Translations under genes and position numbers: made by a program
The notes under the pieces: generated by a model
What the model saw: only the letters and a program-made list of their open reading frames with translations
The model's database searches: none
Told to the model about the DNA's origin: nothing
NCBI GenBank assembly: GCA_030729925.1
Contig: JANQWK010000065.1
Location: 23,656 to 87,655, forward strand
From: Saprospiraceae bacterium
GTDB lineage: Bacteria; Bacteroidota; Bacteroidia; Chitinophagales; Saprospiraceae
DNA: 64,000 nt
Direction: 5' to 3'
Part shown: piece after piece, positions 9,415-17,757 of the stretch
How positions within the stretch are numbered: the first letter of the stretch is position 1
Layout of the letters: each line of letters starts with the position of its first letter

Positions 9415-9790
9415 CCAAAAACGCGTTACCATGAAAACAACAAACGACTGGGACTTTTTCAGGGAGCAAGCCCGAAACCTGAGTGCCAATCCCCGACCGG
9501 AAGCCTGGGAGAAACTACAACAACAGTTGGTGCAACAAAGAGGCAAGGTGATCCGAAAATTGTGGATGACCCGTACCGCTGCTGCAGCCAGTGTCCTGCT
9601 TATCGGTTTCTGGGCCTTACAGCAAGGACAACCCAATGCGCTCCATCATCCTGTGGAAGACATCACAACAGAACAGCTTCTGGCAGAGTCCTATTTGGAA
9701 AAAGTAAACTGGTCGGCTGTTCACCTGAGAGAAGCGGCGGACATCCAGGAGGGTACAGGCAATAAGCGGCTGGTTCCCAAAAAGCGCTAA
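9404..9790 (+). CDS. Small membrane protein, probable anti-sigma factor
   Basis: 128-residue protein overlapping the sigma gene by 11 bases; ATG 9431 (MKTTNDWDFF) is an alternative start that would lie behind the sigma stop. The N-terminal part (WDFFREQARNL...RPEAWEKLQQQL) resembles the cytoplasmic sigma-binding helices of Bacteroidetes anti-sigma proteins. One membrane helix follows at about residues 56-73 (RTAAAASVLLIGFWALQQG), then a short polar periplasmic tail. No zinc-binding HxxxCxxC motif is present. The role is inferred from overlap, size and topology. Confidence 0.65.
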   Translation: MPNNQKRVTMKTTNDWDFFREQARNLSANPRPEAWEKLQQQLVQQRGKVIRKLWMTRTAAAASVLLIGFWALQQGQPNALHHPVEDITTEQLLAESYLEKVNWSAVHLREAADIQEGTGNKRLVPKKR

Positions 9791-9793
9791 CCA

Positions 9794-10387
9794 TTAATCG
9801 CGCAAAATTGCTTGTTGCACGACCTTCAGGGCTGCCTTTTCGTCATCCCAGCCGATGATTTGGGTGTCTGGCAGGTTGCGGTAAAAAACAAACCAATCCT
9901 CCACTGCCCTTTTGAGGGAATCCCGGTACAGCAAAAAGTCCTGGAACCCTTGCAGCGGCTGTTCCGGATCGGTCGTGGTAAGCGGTGTGGCCAATAACAT
10001 TTGCTTTTCTTTGCCTCCCTCCTTTACCTTCAACAAGCCAATCAGGCGGGTTTCTGTTAGGGTACCCGTGGGTAAATCCGGTCCTATGACCATAATCCTT
10101 ACAGGAGTACCTGCGGAGTTGCCGGAAACGTCCAGGGAGGTACCCGGAACAAACCCGAAATTGGCAGGAAAGGGAAGGACATCAATAGATTGTTGGAGCC
10201 CCTCCTTCAGGATGGGCAAAATATCTCCAGATTGTCCGTCAAAGGCAAACAAGTCCATGCTGCCGGCTGGCATTTCGATTACCACCCTCAGCCCATTGTC
10301 GCCGAAAGGCTCCAAATCCCGATAATCGGGCTGACAGGAAAAGCATAACCACAGCCCCGAAAGGAGCCATTTTTTGACGTACCTCAC
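9794..10387 (-). CDS. Lipoprotein-like degenerate inorganic pyrophosphatase homologue
   Basis: From GTG 10387 this is 197 residues with a short hydrophobic signal (KKWLLSGLWLCFSC) ending in a loose lipobox, so it is probably exported. The rest follows soluble family I inorganic pyrophosphatase: VVIEMPAG, NFGFVPGT, TRLIGLLKV, and the family-end pair FYR...GW. The metal-binding DGDPxD signature reads AGTPVR, so three aspartates are lost (A92, T94, R97). The aspartates and lysine of the second metal loop read E123, K128 and M130. The Lys and Glu near KYE are also gone. It is therefore probably not a pyrophosphatase. An ATG at 10444 would add 19 residues ahead of the signal. It is convergent with the anti-sigma gene, three bases away. 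Confidence 0.75.
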   Translation of the reverse strand: MRYVKKWLLSGLWLCFSCQPDYRDLEPFGDNGLRVVIEMPAGSMDLFAFDGQSGDILPILKEGLQQSIDVLPFPANFGFVPGTSLDVSGNSAGTPVRIMVIGPDLPTGTLTETRLIGLLKVKEGGKEKQMLLATPLTTTDPEQPLQGFQDFLLYRDSLKRAVEDWFVFYRNLPDTQIIGWDDEKAALKVVQQAILRD

Positions 10388-10472
10388 AAAATTTATTTGA
10401 AAATATGCAACTTCCCCATGGGGGGATGCGTCCAAATTAAGCATCCAATCCTTAAAAGTAAAAATTTTACCT

Positions 10473-11189
10473 ATGAAAAAATTATTAGTTGTTCTTATCC
10501 AGCTTTGCTTGTTTCAGGTGGCCATCGGACAAAGTTGGTTTGGTTCAGGAATCAACGGCGAAGGCCCTGTAGTCGAGCGTACCTTGGATATTAAAGATTT
10601 TGATGCGATTTCCCTGACCACCAGTGGAAAAGTTTATTTGACCCAGGGCGACAAATTTGAGGTGCGGGTCGTTGCACAACAAAACATTATTGACAACCTG
10701 ACCAAACGGGTATCGGACAGAGAATGGCGGATCGGGTTTGAGAAAAACGTACGCCGCTACGACAAACTAGAGCTGTACATTACCCTTCCTCAACTCAGAA
10801 AGGCCCATATCAGTGGGTCGGGCGATATCAAAAGTACCAACACACTTGCCTGCTCCAATGACGTATCCGTTTCTATTAGTGGTTCGGGCAACATCACCCT
10901 CGATTTGGAAGCAACCGCTATCAATGGAAGGATATCCGGTTCGGGCGATATCGCACTACGTGGAAAAGCGGACAAACTCGACCTGAGTATTTCTGGTTCA
11001 GGTGATATTAATGCTACAGACCTGACGGGCAGACAGGCTACCATTGCCATTGCCGGATCGGGCGATTGCAAAGTGAGTGCCAGCGAAGATTTGGATGTCC
11101 GCATCTCGGGATCGGGAGATGTCCAATACACGGGAAGACCTCGGATCAATACCAGGATTTCCGGCTCAGGAAGTCTGCGCTCTTTGTAG
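10473..11189 (+). CDS. Secreted GIN-domain (DUF2807) beta-helix protein
   Basis: 238-residue exported protein: signal peptide MKKLLVVLIQLCLFQVAIGQ, then the DUF2807/putative autotransporter adhesin head GIN fold. The first part (FDAISLTTSGKVYLTQGD) matches the domain start, and from about residue 110 a right-handed beta-helix is suggested by at least six copies of ISGSGDI-like motifs about 20-25 residues apart (SISGSGNIT, RISGSGDIA, SISGSGDIN, AIAGSGDCK, RISGSGDVQ, RISGSGSLR). Such proteins are abundant and uncharacterised in Bacteroidota. It is followed by a perfect 18-bp inverted repeat. Confidence 0.9.
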   Translation: MKKLLVVLIQLCLFQVAIGQSWFGSGINGEGPVVERTLDIKDFDAISLTTSGKVYLTQGDKFEVRVVAQQNIIDNLTKRVSDREWRIGFEKNVRRYDKLELYITLPQLRKAHISGSGDIKSTNTLACSNDVSVSISGSGNITLDLEATAINGRISGSGDIALRGKADKLDLSISGSGDINATDLTGRQATIAIAGSGDCKVSASEDLDVRISGSGDVQYTGRPRINTRISGSGSLRSL

Positions 11190-11197
11190 GATTTTTT

Positions 11198-11250
11198 TTT
11201 CAAAAAAATAAAGACTGCTGTATCTTGTGGCGGTCTTTATTTTTTTGAAA
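11198..11250. terminator. Perfect 18-bp inverted repeat between GIN gene and lipoprotein gene
   Basis: The arm at 11198-11215 (TTTCAAAAAAATAAAGAC) is exactly complementary to 11233-11250, with a 17-base loop. The A/T-rich outer parts give T runs on both strands, as in bidirectional intrinsic terminators. It sits 10 bases before the next start codon. Confidence 0.7.
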
Positions 11251-11260
11251 AAACAACACC

Positions 11261-11758
11261 ATGCGATACGCTTCCCTGATCTTTTCCCTGCTGCTTTTTG
11301 TAGCCTATTCCTGTAATTCTGAGTCCAGCTCGACCGCCGGTCAACCCGACCTGGCCAAAGCGCTCATTGGCACCTGGGAGTCCGTCTCCGTCAACGTCCT
11401 CGTTCAATCTGCCGACAGCATAGAAGGAGAAAGTTATGAATTTGTGATTGGTGAAAATGAGTGGGAGACCAAAATCGGTTCTCTGCCTATCTTGAGCTAT
11501 TACGAAACCGAGAACAATACCTACCGGATGCTATTCCGCAATGCTTCTACCCTGCCCGATGGCGATATGGTTCGCGGAAAATGGTTTGTCAATGACAATG
11601 TACTTCGCCTGGTTACCGAGAAAGACACCAACGAGTACGAGGTCACCCTGGATGGTGGTCTGATGACCTTCAAGCAAACCGTGGATTGGGATGGAGATGG
11701 CGCGACGGACGACGAATACACCGCCGTCCATCGCAAAATCAGCAATTATACCCGATAA
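11261..11758 (+). CDS. Lipocalin-like lipoprotein
   Basis: 165-residue protein with signal MRYASLIFSLLLFVAYSC and lipobox-like AYSC followed by Asn-Ser-Glu, so probably an outer-membrane lipoprotein. The body begins with LIGTWESVSV, the usual start of small lipocalin-like domains in Bacteroidota, and continues as alternating beta strands (YEFVIGENEW, YRMLFRNAS, GKWFVNDNVLRL). The Asp-rich DWDGDGATDDEY could bind calcium. Its stop directly abuts the stop of the convergent serine hydrolase. Ligand unknown. Confidence 0.75.
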   Translation: MRYASLIFSLLLFVAYSCNSESSSTAGQPDLAKALIGTWESVSVNVLVQSADSIEGESYEFVIGENEWETKIGSLPILSYYETENNTYRMLFRNASTLPDGDMVRGKWFVNDNVLRLVTEKDTNEYEVTLDGGLMTFKQTVDWDGDGATDDEYTAVHRKISNYTR

Positions 11759-13225
11759 TTATTTGTCGGGTTGGCGGATCCAATGGATGTTGCCGGTATA
11801 AACGCCGGAAACTTTTCCCTGCGGGTTCCATTCGAACCTAAAAAACTGTCCCCCTTGAGCAGCCTGAAAAAGATCCGTGTGGCGGTGTTGTAAATTCAAT
11901 TCAATCCGGTCATTCAGCGAAAGTTGGAGTTTACCCTCACTCAGACTAACCACTGCCTCCCCTCTCATGGGATGGGTATAAATTCCGGTATAGCTTTCCA
12001 AGGGCAAACTTGGCGGAAGAACAGATTTAAAAGGTGTGGAAGTGTTGGAAGGCAAGGCAGCGGCAGCACTTGGTTGGTACAGCCGAAAAATATCGTCATG
12101 CCAATCCCTGTCCCCCCCGGTCACAAACAAATCAATAGCCTTGTAGAGAATCGCATGTCGCAGTTCGATGTGGTCGGTATTGCCAAACACATACACCCCA
12201 AAATCATCGGAAAGCAACAATCCGCAGATGGCGATCAAACCCGGTAAGCTCCCCGTGTGGTAATTCAGTATTCTCCCCTTGTAATCGTGTTGAAACCAGC
12301 CCAAACCATAGGTAGTCCAATTGGGTTTCGTCAACTGCGTAGTCGGATAAAAACTTTCTCGGGGGATCACAATCTGAGGGGTAAACAGCTCCCTGAAGGT
12401 CTCGGTTTGGAGCAAGGGCTCCCCTCCGTTGAGCAGGAACTTCATCCAAATGGCCATATCTGAGGCGCAAGACATCACCGAACCCGCCGCACCGATCGCA
12501 TCTGCGCTCAGCATGGGAATTTCGGACAATACCCCATTGACCTTATCGTGAGGCACCACCACATTCGCCATACCGGCCACATCCCGGTGAAAAGGGAAGG
12601 TGCGGTTCATGCCCAGGGGTTTGAATATCCTTTGGGTAAGAAAATCGGCCCAGGACATTCCGCTGGCAGCAGCCACCACTTCACCCGCTGCTGCATACAT
12701 AATGTTTTGGTAAATATACCCACTCCTAAACGGATACACGGTTTCTGCATAACGCATGCGATCCAAGATTTCAGCGGTGGACCAATTGGCAGTGGACCAC
12801 AAAAAGTCGGCATTTGCCATACCCGCCCGGTGGGTCAGCAGATCTCGGATGGTTAGTTCGCGGGTAATCCAAGGGTCAGCCACTTTAAAACCCGGAAGGT
12901 GGTCAAGTACCTTGTCGTCCCAGTGCACCTTACCCTCATCCACCAACATCCCCAGCGCCAGTGCCGTTACTGCTTTGGTAGTCGAGCCCATCGCCATCAG
13001 GGTTTGATCATCTACCTGTTCATCCGTACCAACCTTCGTAAGCCCGTAGCCCTTGTTGAAAACGGTCTGACCATCTTTAACCACCACAACAGAGAGTCCG
13101 AGACCTTCCCAGTCCTTCAACCCCTTTTGGATAAGAGCATCGAGTTCGGATTGTGGATTTGAAGACAGCTGCGCATGCAGCAGGAAGCTGCTTCCCAGCA
13201 GCAAAAGCAGGAATGTTTTTCTCAT
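11759..13225 (-). CDS. Exported serine hydrolase (beta-lactamase/class C family)
   Basis: 488 residues with a Sec signal peptide (MRKTFLLLLLGSSFLLHAQ). The class C beta-lactamase/DD-peptidase fold is shown by the SxxK nucleophile motif in GSTTKAVTA, the Tyr-x-Asn in YIYQN, and HTGSLPG in place of KTG. TIRDLLTHRAGM and IFKPLGM are standard family landmarks. The C-terminal 100 residues (YTGIYTHPMRGEAVV) match the extra lipocalin-like domain (DUF3471 type) of many of these hydrolases. Probably a periplasmic esterase or D-amino-peptide hydrolase; the substrate cannot be told from sequence. Confidence 0.9.
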   Translation of the reverse strand: MRKTFLLLLLGSSFLLHAQLSSNPQSELDALIQKGLKDWEGLGLSVVVVKDGQTVFNKGYGLTKVGTDEQVDDQTLMAMGSTTKAVTALALGMLVDEGKVHWDDKVLDHLPGFKVADPWITRELTIRDLLTHRAGMANADFLWSTANWSTAEILDRMRYAETVYPFRSGYIYQNIMYAAAGEVVAAASGMSWADFLTQRIFKPLGMNRTFPFHRDVAGMANVVVPHDKVNGVLSEIPMLSADAIGAAGSVMSCASDMAIWMKFLLNGGEPLLQTETFRELFTPQIVIPRESFYPTTQLTKPNWTTYGLGWFQHDYKGRILNYHTGSLPGLIAICGLLLSDDFGVYVFGNTDHIELRHAILYKAIDLFVTGGDRDWHDDIFRLYQPSAAAALPSNTSTPFKSVLPPSLPLESYTGIYTHPMRGEAVVSLSEGKLQLSLNDRIELNLQHRHTDLFQAAQGGQFFRFEWNPQGKVSGVYTGNIHWIRQPDK

Positions 13226-13313
13226 AGTACGTGTCGTTAAGCTTGTGCAGTAAAGATTGAAAATAAAACTTTATTCTGAAATCAGAAAGCGCTTTGCGCA
13301 AAAGAAAAAGGCC

Positions 13314-13321
13314 TACATTTA
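13314..13321 (+). promoter_or_regulatory. Promoter-like -7 box for the TauE permease
   Basis: TACATTTA resembles TAnnTTTG ten bases before the ATG at 13331, with a TTG 17 bases upstream (13294-13296). The short distance implies a very short leader. Weak call. Confidence 0.35.
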
Positions 13322-13330
13322 ACAAAAAAA

Positions 13331-14068
13331 ATGGGTTTGAACACGGATCAGTGGCTGCTGTTTTTGCTGTCCGGCTTTTTTATCGGCATGGCAAAGGGGG
13401 GAGTCAAGGGGCTGGGGATGATTGCCATACCACTCATGGCTGAGGTATTTGGCGGAAAATCCTCTACGGGCATCATTCTGGGCATCCTTTTGGTAGCAGA
13501 CTTTCTGGCGCTGCCTTATTTCAACAAGCACACGGAATGGGGTTATATCCGGGCGCTCCTACCGGGAACCCTTGCCGGGCTGATCAGCGGGATGTTTTTA
13601 GGCAATTATTTGGACGATCAGCTTTTTCAGCAACTCATTGCCGGCATCATCCTTTTCAGTCTTGTCCTGATGATTATATGGGAGCGCAAACCGGTAGATG
13701 TCGGTCTGCTGAACCACCCTGTGGTAGTCGGCATTTTCGGGTTTTTGTGTGGATTTACCAGTATGATCGGAAACGCTGCAGGAGCCATTCTGTCGGTATA
13801 TATGTTGGCGCAGCGGGTTCCCAAAAACAGCTTTATCGGCACCCAGGCCGGTTTTTTCGTTGTCACCAACGTCCTTAAAATCCCTGTGCACCTTTGGTAT
13901 TGGAAGACTATAGGTGCGGAGACCCTCACCATGAGCTTGTACAGCATCCCTTTGGTAGCGCTTGGGGTTTTCTCCGGCATCATCCTCATACGGTACATTC
14001 CGGAGAAAACCTTCCGCTATTTCATCCTCACCATCACTTTTCTAATGGCCATTCGACTATTGTGGTAA
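13331..14068 (+). CDS. TauE/SafE family sulfite/anion exporter permease
   Basis: 245-residue integral membrane protein with about eight hydrophobic segments in two repeated halves, each opening with the family pattern of a small-residue-rich helix: GFFIGMAKGGVKGLGMIAIPLMAE near the N-terminus, and GFLCGFTSMIGNAAGAILSVYM in the middle. These match the TauE/SafE (formerly DUF81) family, which moves sulfite, sulfoacetate or other small anions across the inner membrane. No sulfur genes lie nearby, so the substrate is unknown. It ends three bases from the convergent DUF5916 gene. Confidence 0.88.
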   Translation: MGLNTDQWLLFLLSGFFIGMAKGGVKGLGMIAIPLMAEVFGGKSSTGIILGILLVADFLALPYFNKHTEWGYIRALLPGTLAGLISGMFLGNYLDDQLFQQLIAGIILFSLVLMIIWERKPVDVGLLNHPVVVGIFGFLCGFTSMIGNAAGAILSVYMLAQRVPKNSFIGTQAGFFVVTNVLKIPVHLWYWKTIGAETLTMSLYSIPLVALGVFSGIILIRYIPEKTFRYFILTITFLMAIRLLW

Positions 14069-14071
14069 AGT

Positions 14072-16294
14072 TTAACGCAACACATCGAACATGCGGGAAT
14101 ACTTGATCGTCAGGCTGCGGTTGTTGACCATTTCGTTGCCTCTGATCTCGTTGAACACCACAAAAAGTCCCGTGTTTGCCTGTTGGAGCAAGCCGAAGCG
14201 GATATTGGCCGACCACAACTCTGCCACGCTGTTGTACTGAATAAAAGCCTGGGTAAACACCCGGGGGGTAAAAGCATAGGACAGGCGGGTGCGGAAAATA
14301 TTTGTATTAAATTTGCCCCAGGGCAGATCCACATCATTTCTGCTCAGGGTGTATTCAGAATTGAACTTATTACCAAAGCGCAAGCCCATCGTAACGCTGT
14401 TGTTGTAGCGTTTCCCGCCAAAAGAACCGCCCAGTACGTGTCGGGTATTGAAGTAGATATTTTTGCTTTGGTTGGTCATAAAGACGATCTGTGCCTCTTG
14501 GTGCCGATAGGTGCCAGCGGGAACAACCACTCCCTTGGCAATTTCAAAATCTTCCACGACCCCTTCCACGGTAAAGTTGATCCCGGTATGCACCTCGAAA
14601 CCGCTTTTCCACTCCCAGTGGTTATCAATGTGCAAAAAGCTCGTTTCGAGGAAATTATCAAAATTCCAATAGCTTCTGTAGCTCACGTGTGGTCGGAGTT
14701 CGAGAATGCCGCCCATTTTTCCATTTGGTCGGATCTGTTTGAGAACCGTAAACTCGGGTTTTCGAAAGGCGCTTCGCAGCAAAAAGCCCACCTCGGGGTT
14801 AAATCCTTCGGCTACTTCTGTGTATGCGCCTCTGATATTCAGCCCATTCCAGAGGTATTCGGTTTGCAGGTTAAACGCGTATTCGCCATCTTCGATGCCC
14901 GGTGTTGAAGTTCCAGCATAGTACCCGGAAATCTGGGCTTTTTTGCCGATGCCCAAGCGCGTATCGAGGGCATAGGATCGGTTGTAATTGTTTTCTTCGC
15001 CATCGCCCATGCCCAATCGGTTGATAAACATCCCCCCGACAGAAGACCGCGAAGCGAACTGGTGGTTTACTCGGGCTACGGTGTAATTATTGGCCATAAT
15101 CCCGGCTTCCGGATCGTCTTCGGTAAACATAGACAAAAAGCCCACGTTCGTTTTATTGACCTTACCGGACAGACGTGCTCCCCCAATAATCGGAACCACC
15201 CTGCCCCCATCGCCGATACCGATGCGGCGGCTAAAAAACAGATCTACCTCACCCGGGCTACCTACGGTAAACAAGCCTGCATTTTCGAGAAAAAAAGGTC
15301 GTTTTTCGGGAAAAAAGAGATTAAACCGATCCAGGTTGACCTGCTGATCGTCCACCTCTACCTGGGCAAAATCCGTATTGTAGGTCAGATCGAGGGTCAA
15401 ACTTGGCGTCACGCTGTACTTTACATCGGCTCCGAAATCGGCGCGCAGGTCTGTTTTGGCATCGTCCTGTCGAAAATCCTTTACCCCTTGTGCCAGGGCA
15501 TAGGGAATCAATTTCAGGTTACCGGGACTTTGCAGATCCAGTCCGTCAATTTTTCCGGCCATGGACAAGCGGTGAAGGTCGAACTGAATGGGCAACGGTG
15601 ACCAATAGGCAATTTCATTCGTCTTACGGATATTCCGGCGGAAATTGATACCCCAGCTTTGGTCTTTTCCGGTAAGGAACCTCAGTGTGCGCAGGGGGAT
15701 GGCAAACTCGGCGCTCCAGCCATACTCTCCCACCTCGGTTTTAACCGTCCAGGAAGCATCCCAATTGAGGTTTACCCCCCCGACGGTTCCGCCCTGCTGG
15801 CGGTTGGGGTTGCGATTGCCCTGACCCTCGTTATCAATTTGTGCATCGTATTCCACCCCGCGAGAATTCGTTCCAAAAACGAAACCATTTTGGCTATCGT
15901 TATAAGTATCCAGGATAAATAAGAAGCTGTCCGTGTCATCCAGGGGAGCATCGCGTCGCGCATCGGAAATGACCAATTTATCCGGTTTGGCATCGTAGCA
16001 AACCACCCCCACGAAGAAGGTCGTCTGGTTGTACATGACCCGGATATCGGTTTTCTCCGAAGGAGGAGCCCCCTCAAAAGGTTGCGACTGACGCATTTCC
16101 CCGATGGGCTGAACACTTTGCCAAGCGGGATCGCTCAGTACATTGCCATCCAGCACAGGTTCATTGGTAGCTTTTGCAGCAATAGCACGGGGTCGGATGG
16201 AATAGTCAACGGGGACTGCAACTGCCTGAGCAGCAACTTTGCTAAAGCTGGTGATGCCCGCAAACAGCAGGGGGACAATCAGTTGGTTTTTCAT
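14072..16294 (-). CDS. DUF5916 outer-membrane protein with family 9-like carbohydrate-binding domain
   Basis: About 740 residues from ATG 16294 (MKNQLIVPLLFAG, signal peptide to AAQA); an ATG at 16315 would add seven residues. The first 230 residues are a CBM9-like beta-sandwich (EPVLDGNVLSDPAW, then DTDSFLFILDTYNDSQNGFVFGTN and GYGWSAEFAIPLRTLRF-like strands). The rest is the DUF5916 domain, with PEKRPFFLENAGLF and FFSRRIGIGDGG landmarks and long alternating strands ending in an 8-stranded-like barrel region. The family is common in Bacteroidota and thought to be outer-membrane. Role unknown; the CBM9-like domain suggests a glycan-related function (inference). Confidence 0.88.
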   Translation of the reverse strand: MKNQLIVPLLFAGITSFSKVAAQAVAVPVDYSIRPRAIAAKATNEPVLDGNVLSDPAWQSVQPIGEMRQSQPFEGAPPSEKTDIRVMYNQTTFFVGVVCYDAKPDKLVISDARRDAPLDDTDSFLFILDTYNDSQNGFVFGTNSRGVEYDAQIDNEGQGNRNPNRQQGGTVGGVNLNWDASWTVKTEVGEYGWSAEFAIPLRTLRFLTGKDQSWGINFRRNIRKTNEIAYWSPLPIQFDLHRLSMAGKIDGLDLQSPGNLKLIPYALAQGVKDFRQDDAKTDLRADFGADVKYSVTPSLTLDLTYNTDFAQVEVDDQQVNLDRFNLFFPEKRPFFLENAGLFTVGSPGEVDLFFSRRIGIGDGGRVVPIIGGARLSGKVNKTNVGFLSMFTEDDPEAGIMANNYTVARVNHQFASRSSVGGMFINRLGMGDGEENNYNRSYALDTRLGIGKKAQISGYYAGTSTPGIEDGEYAFNLQTEYLWNGLNIRGAYTEVAEGFNPEVGFLLRSAFRKPEFTVLKQIRPNGKMGGILELRPHVSYRSYWNFDNFLETSFLHIDNHWEWKSGFEVHTGINFTVEGVVEDFEIAKGVVVPAGTYRHQEAQIVFMTNQSKNIYFNTRHVLGGSFGGKRYNNSVTMGLRFGNKFNSEYTLSRNDVDLPWGKFNTNIFRTRLSYAFTPRVFTQAFIQYNSVAELWSANIRFGLLQQANTGLFVVFNEIRGNEMVNNRSLTIKYSRMFDVLR

Positions 16295-16393
16295 TGTCAA
16301 TATTACCTTTATCATTCAAAAAAGGGAAATCGAAGGACAATATACTGACAAAAAGAAGAATTCCAAGCAAAAAAATAAGGCCATCAACCAGCC

Positions 16394-17596
16394 CTACCTG
16401 AACAAGCCAGAACTTCGAATCTTTTGAGTAAGAATAGGTTTGAAACGATCTGCCAAAACCAATACCATGGTCGCATCATCCGGAAAATTCACGGGTCTGT
16501 TGCCAATGCGGCGTTTGGATTCCTCGCTCAAGGCCCGCTCATCGCCCTTGAAAGTTGCTGCGTAGTGTTCGAATACATGCTCTGCAAACAAGGGTTCCGA
16601 TTCTAAGGTATTGTTGGTGTAAGCATCCCGGATTTCGATAAAACCCTCCATTTTTGACGCTTTGCGCTGATACACTTCCAGCACATCCGCTACGATCTTC
16701 ACCTTTTTGGGAATCTTGATATCATTGCCCAGACTGTCCTTGCGGACATTGCCGCGAGCATCCAGCACGTACTCAAAACCCTCTTCGATCTCACGGACTT
16801 CCTGGTAGGACTTCTCCTGAATCACTCCGGGGCTTACCTGAATGGTGCGGAACTTAACGGCCACCAGATAATCAAAATTAAAATCCCCAAAATCGCGCGT
16901 GTAGAAGCGCGTCCAGCGAGAATCCAGATCACGGGTACCAATGCTGAGCAAGGCATCTTCGAAGGACTTATCCAACATAACCGGACTGTCGTTGATCAGG
17001 GAAATCAGGACGTGGGCCTTACCGGCTTCCAGCGCGGCTTCCAACAAACTTTGGGTATCCAGGTAATTGGTTTCGTACTCCTGGATCCGCAAAAACGCTG
17101 CATGTGCCTCTCTGCCCCGCATCCGGTTGCCTGTGGATTGGCTCTCCTGAAGTAGCTGGCGACCCTGGGAATAAAAATAGGCAGCCGATTTCTCCCTGGC
17201 CTCAGCAAGCAAAGGCACTACGCGAACAAACTGAAATTGCGCCTCATAACCATTCTTGTCCACGAGCGGAATCAGCGGTTCTACCAAGGCCTGGCGATTG
17301 GCAATGCGGGAATAGATGCGAAACATATCGGGCCAGCGTGCAGGGTCGGATGACTGCTTGAGTTGTTCCACGGCAGCCATATCCCGACTGGTAGCCCTTT
17401 CAAAAGCCGTTTCCAGAGCGGCTACCTGATCTTCATCCCTATTGGTTTTGCCTTTCAGGCGAGAAAGGCTCTTTTCGATCACCAGATCGTAGTCTCCCTC
17501 ATCGAGGAGGCGTTGGGGAGAACTGCAAGCACTCAGTCCCCAGAAAACGAGCAGGATCAGACTGGCAAAGAGATAATTTGTAGGAAAACGCTTCAT
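16394..17596 (-). CDS. Conserved Bacteroidetes lipoprotein of unknown function
   Basis: About 400 residues from ATG 17596 (MKRFPTNYLF), with a clear lipobox LSAC before Ser-Ser-Pro; an ATG at 17614 is also in frame. The N-terminal half is mostly alpha-helical with repeated Ala/Leu-rich helices (QRLLDEGDYDLVIEKSL, AAVEQLKQSSDPARW, LIPLVDKNGYEAQFQFVRVVPLLAEAREKSA), suggesting TPR-like repeats. The C-terminal half is beta-rich (VAVKFRTIQVSPG, KKVKIVADVLEVYQRK). No enzyme motif was seen. Probably an outer-membrane lipoprotein facing the periplasm. Confidence 0.75.
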   Translation of the reverse strand: MKRFPTNYLFASLILLVFWGLSACSSPQRLLDEGDYDLVIEKSLSRLKGKTNRDEDQVAALETAFERATSRDMAAVEQLKQSSDPARWPDMFRIYSRIANRQALVEPLIPLVDKNGYEAQFQFVRVVPLLAEAREKSAAYFYSQGRQLLQESQSTGNRMRGREAHAAFLRIQEYETNYLDTQSLLEAALEAGKAHVLISLINDSPVMLDKSFEDALLSIGTRDLDSRWTRFYTRDFGDFNFDYLVAVKFRTIQVSPGVIQEKSYQEVREIEEGFEYVLDARGNVRKDSLGNDIKIPKKVKIVADVLEVYQRKASKMEGFIEIRDAYTNNTLESEPLFAEHVFEHYAATFKGDERALSEESKRRIGNRPVNFPDDATMVLVLADRFKPILTQKIRSSGLFR

Positions 17597-17675
17597 GGTT
17601 AGTTTTTTTTCCAAGTTACATCCGCAAACGATGGCAGAAAACCAACGGAAAGTTAAGAACTTTTAAAAACCTGTT

Positions 17676-17709
17676 AAAAAAAAAGAGCATGTACTTTGAC
17701 AGTACATGC
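17676..17709 (-). terminator. Intrinsic terminator of glutamine synthetase
   Basis: Minus strand: GCATGTAC (17709-17702), loop TGTCAAA, GTACATGC (17694-17687), then TC and a run of nine T. A textbook rho-independent terminator 49 bases after the glnII stop. Confidence 0.9.
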
Positions 17710-17757
17710 CCGGAATATCTCGACTAACCAAATTTACAATCTTATCAACCCCTGGTT

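Noticed and set aside
14183..14908. 241-residue plus-strand frame opposite the DUF5916 gene
   Set aside because: Antisense to a clear coding region, with no family match.
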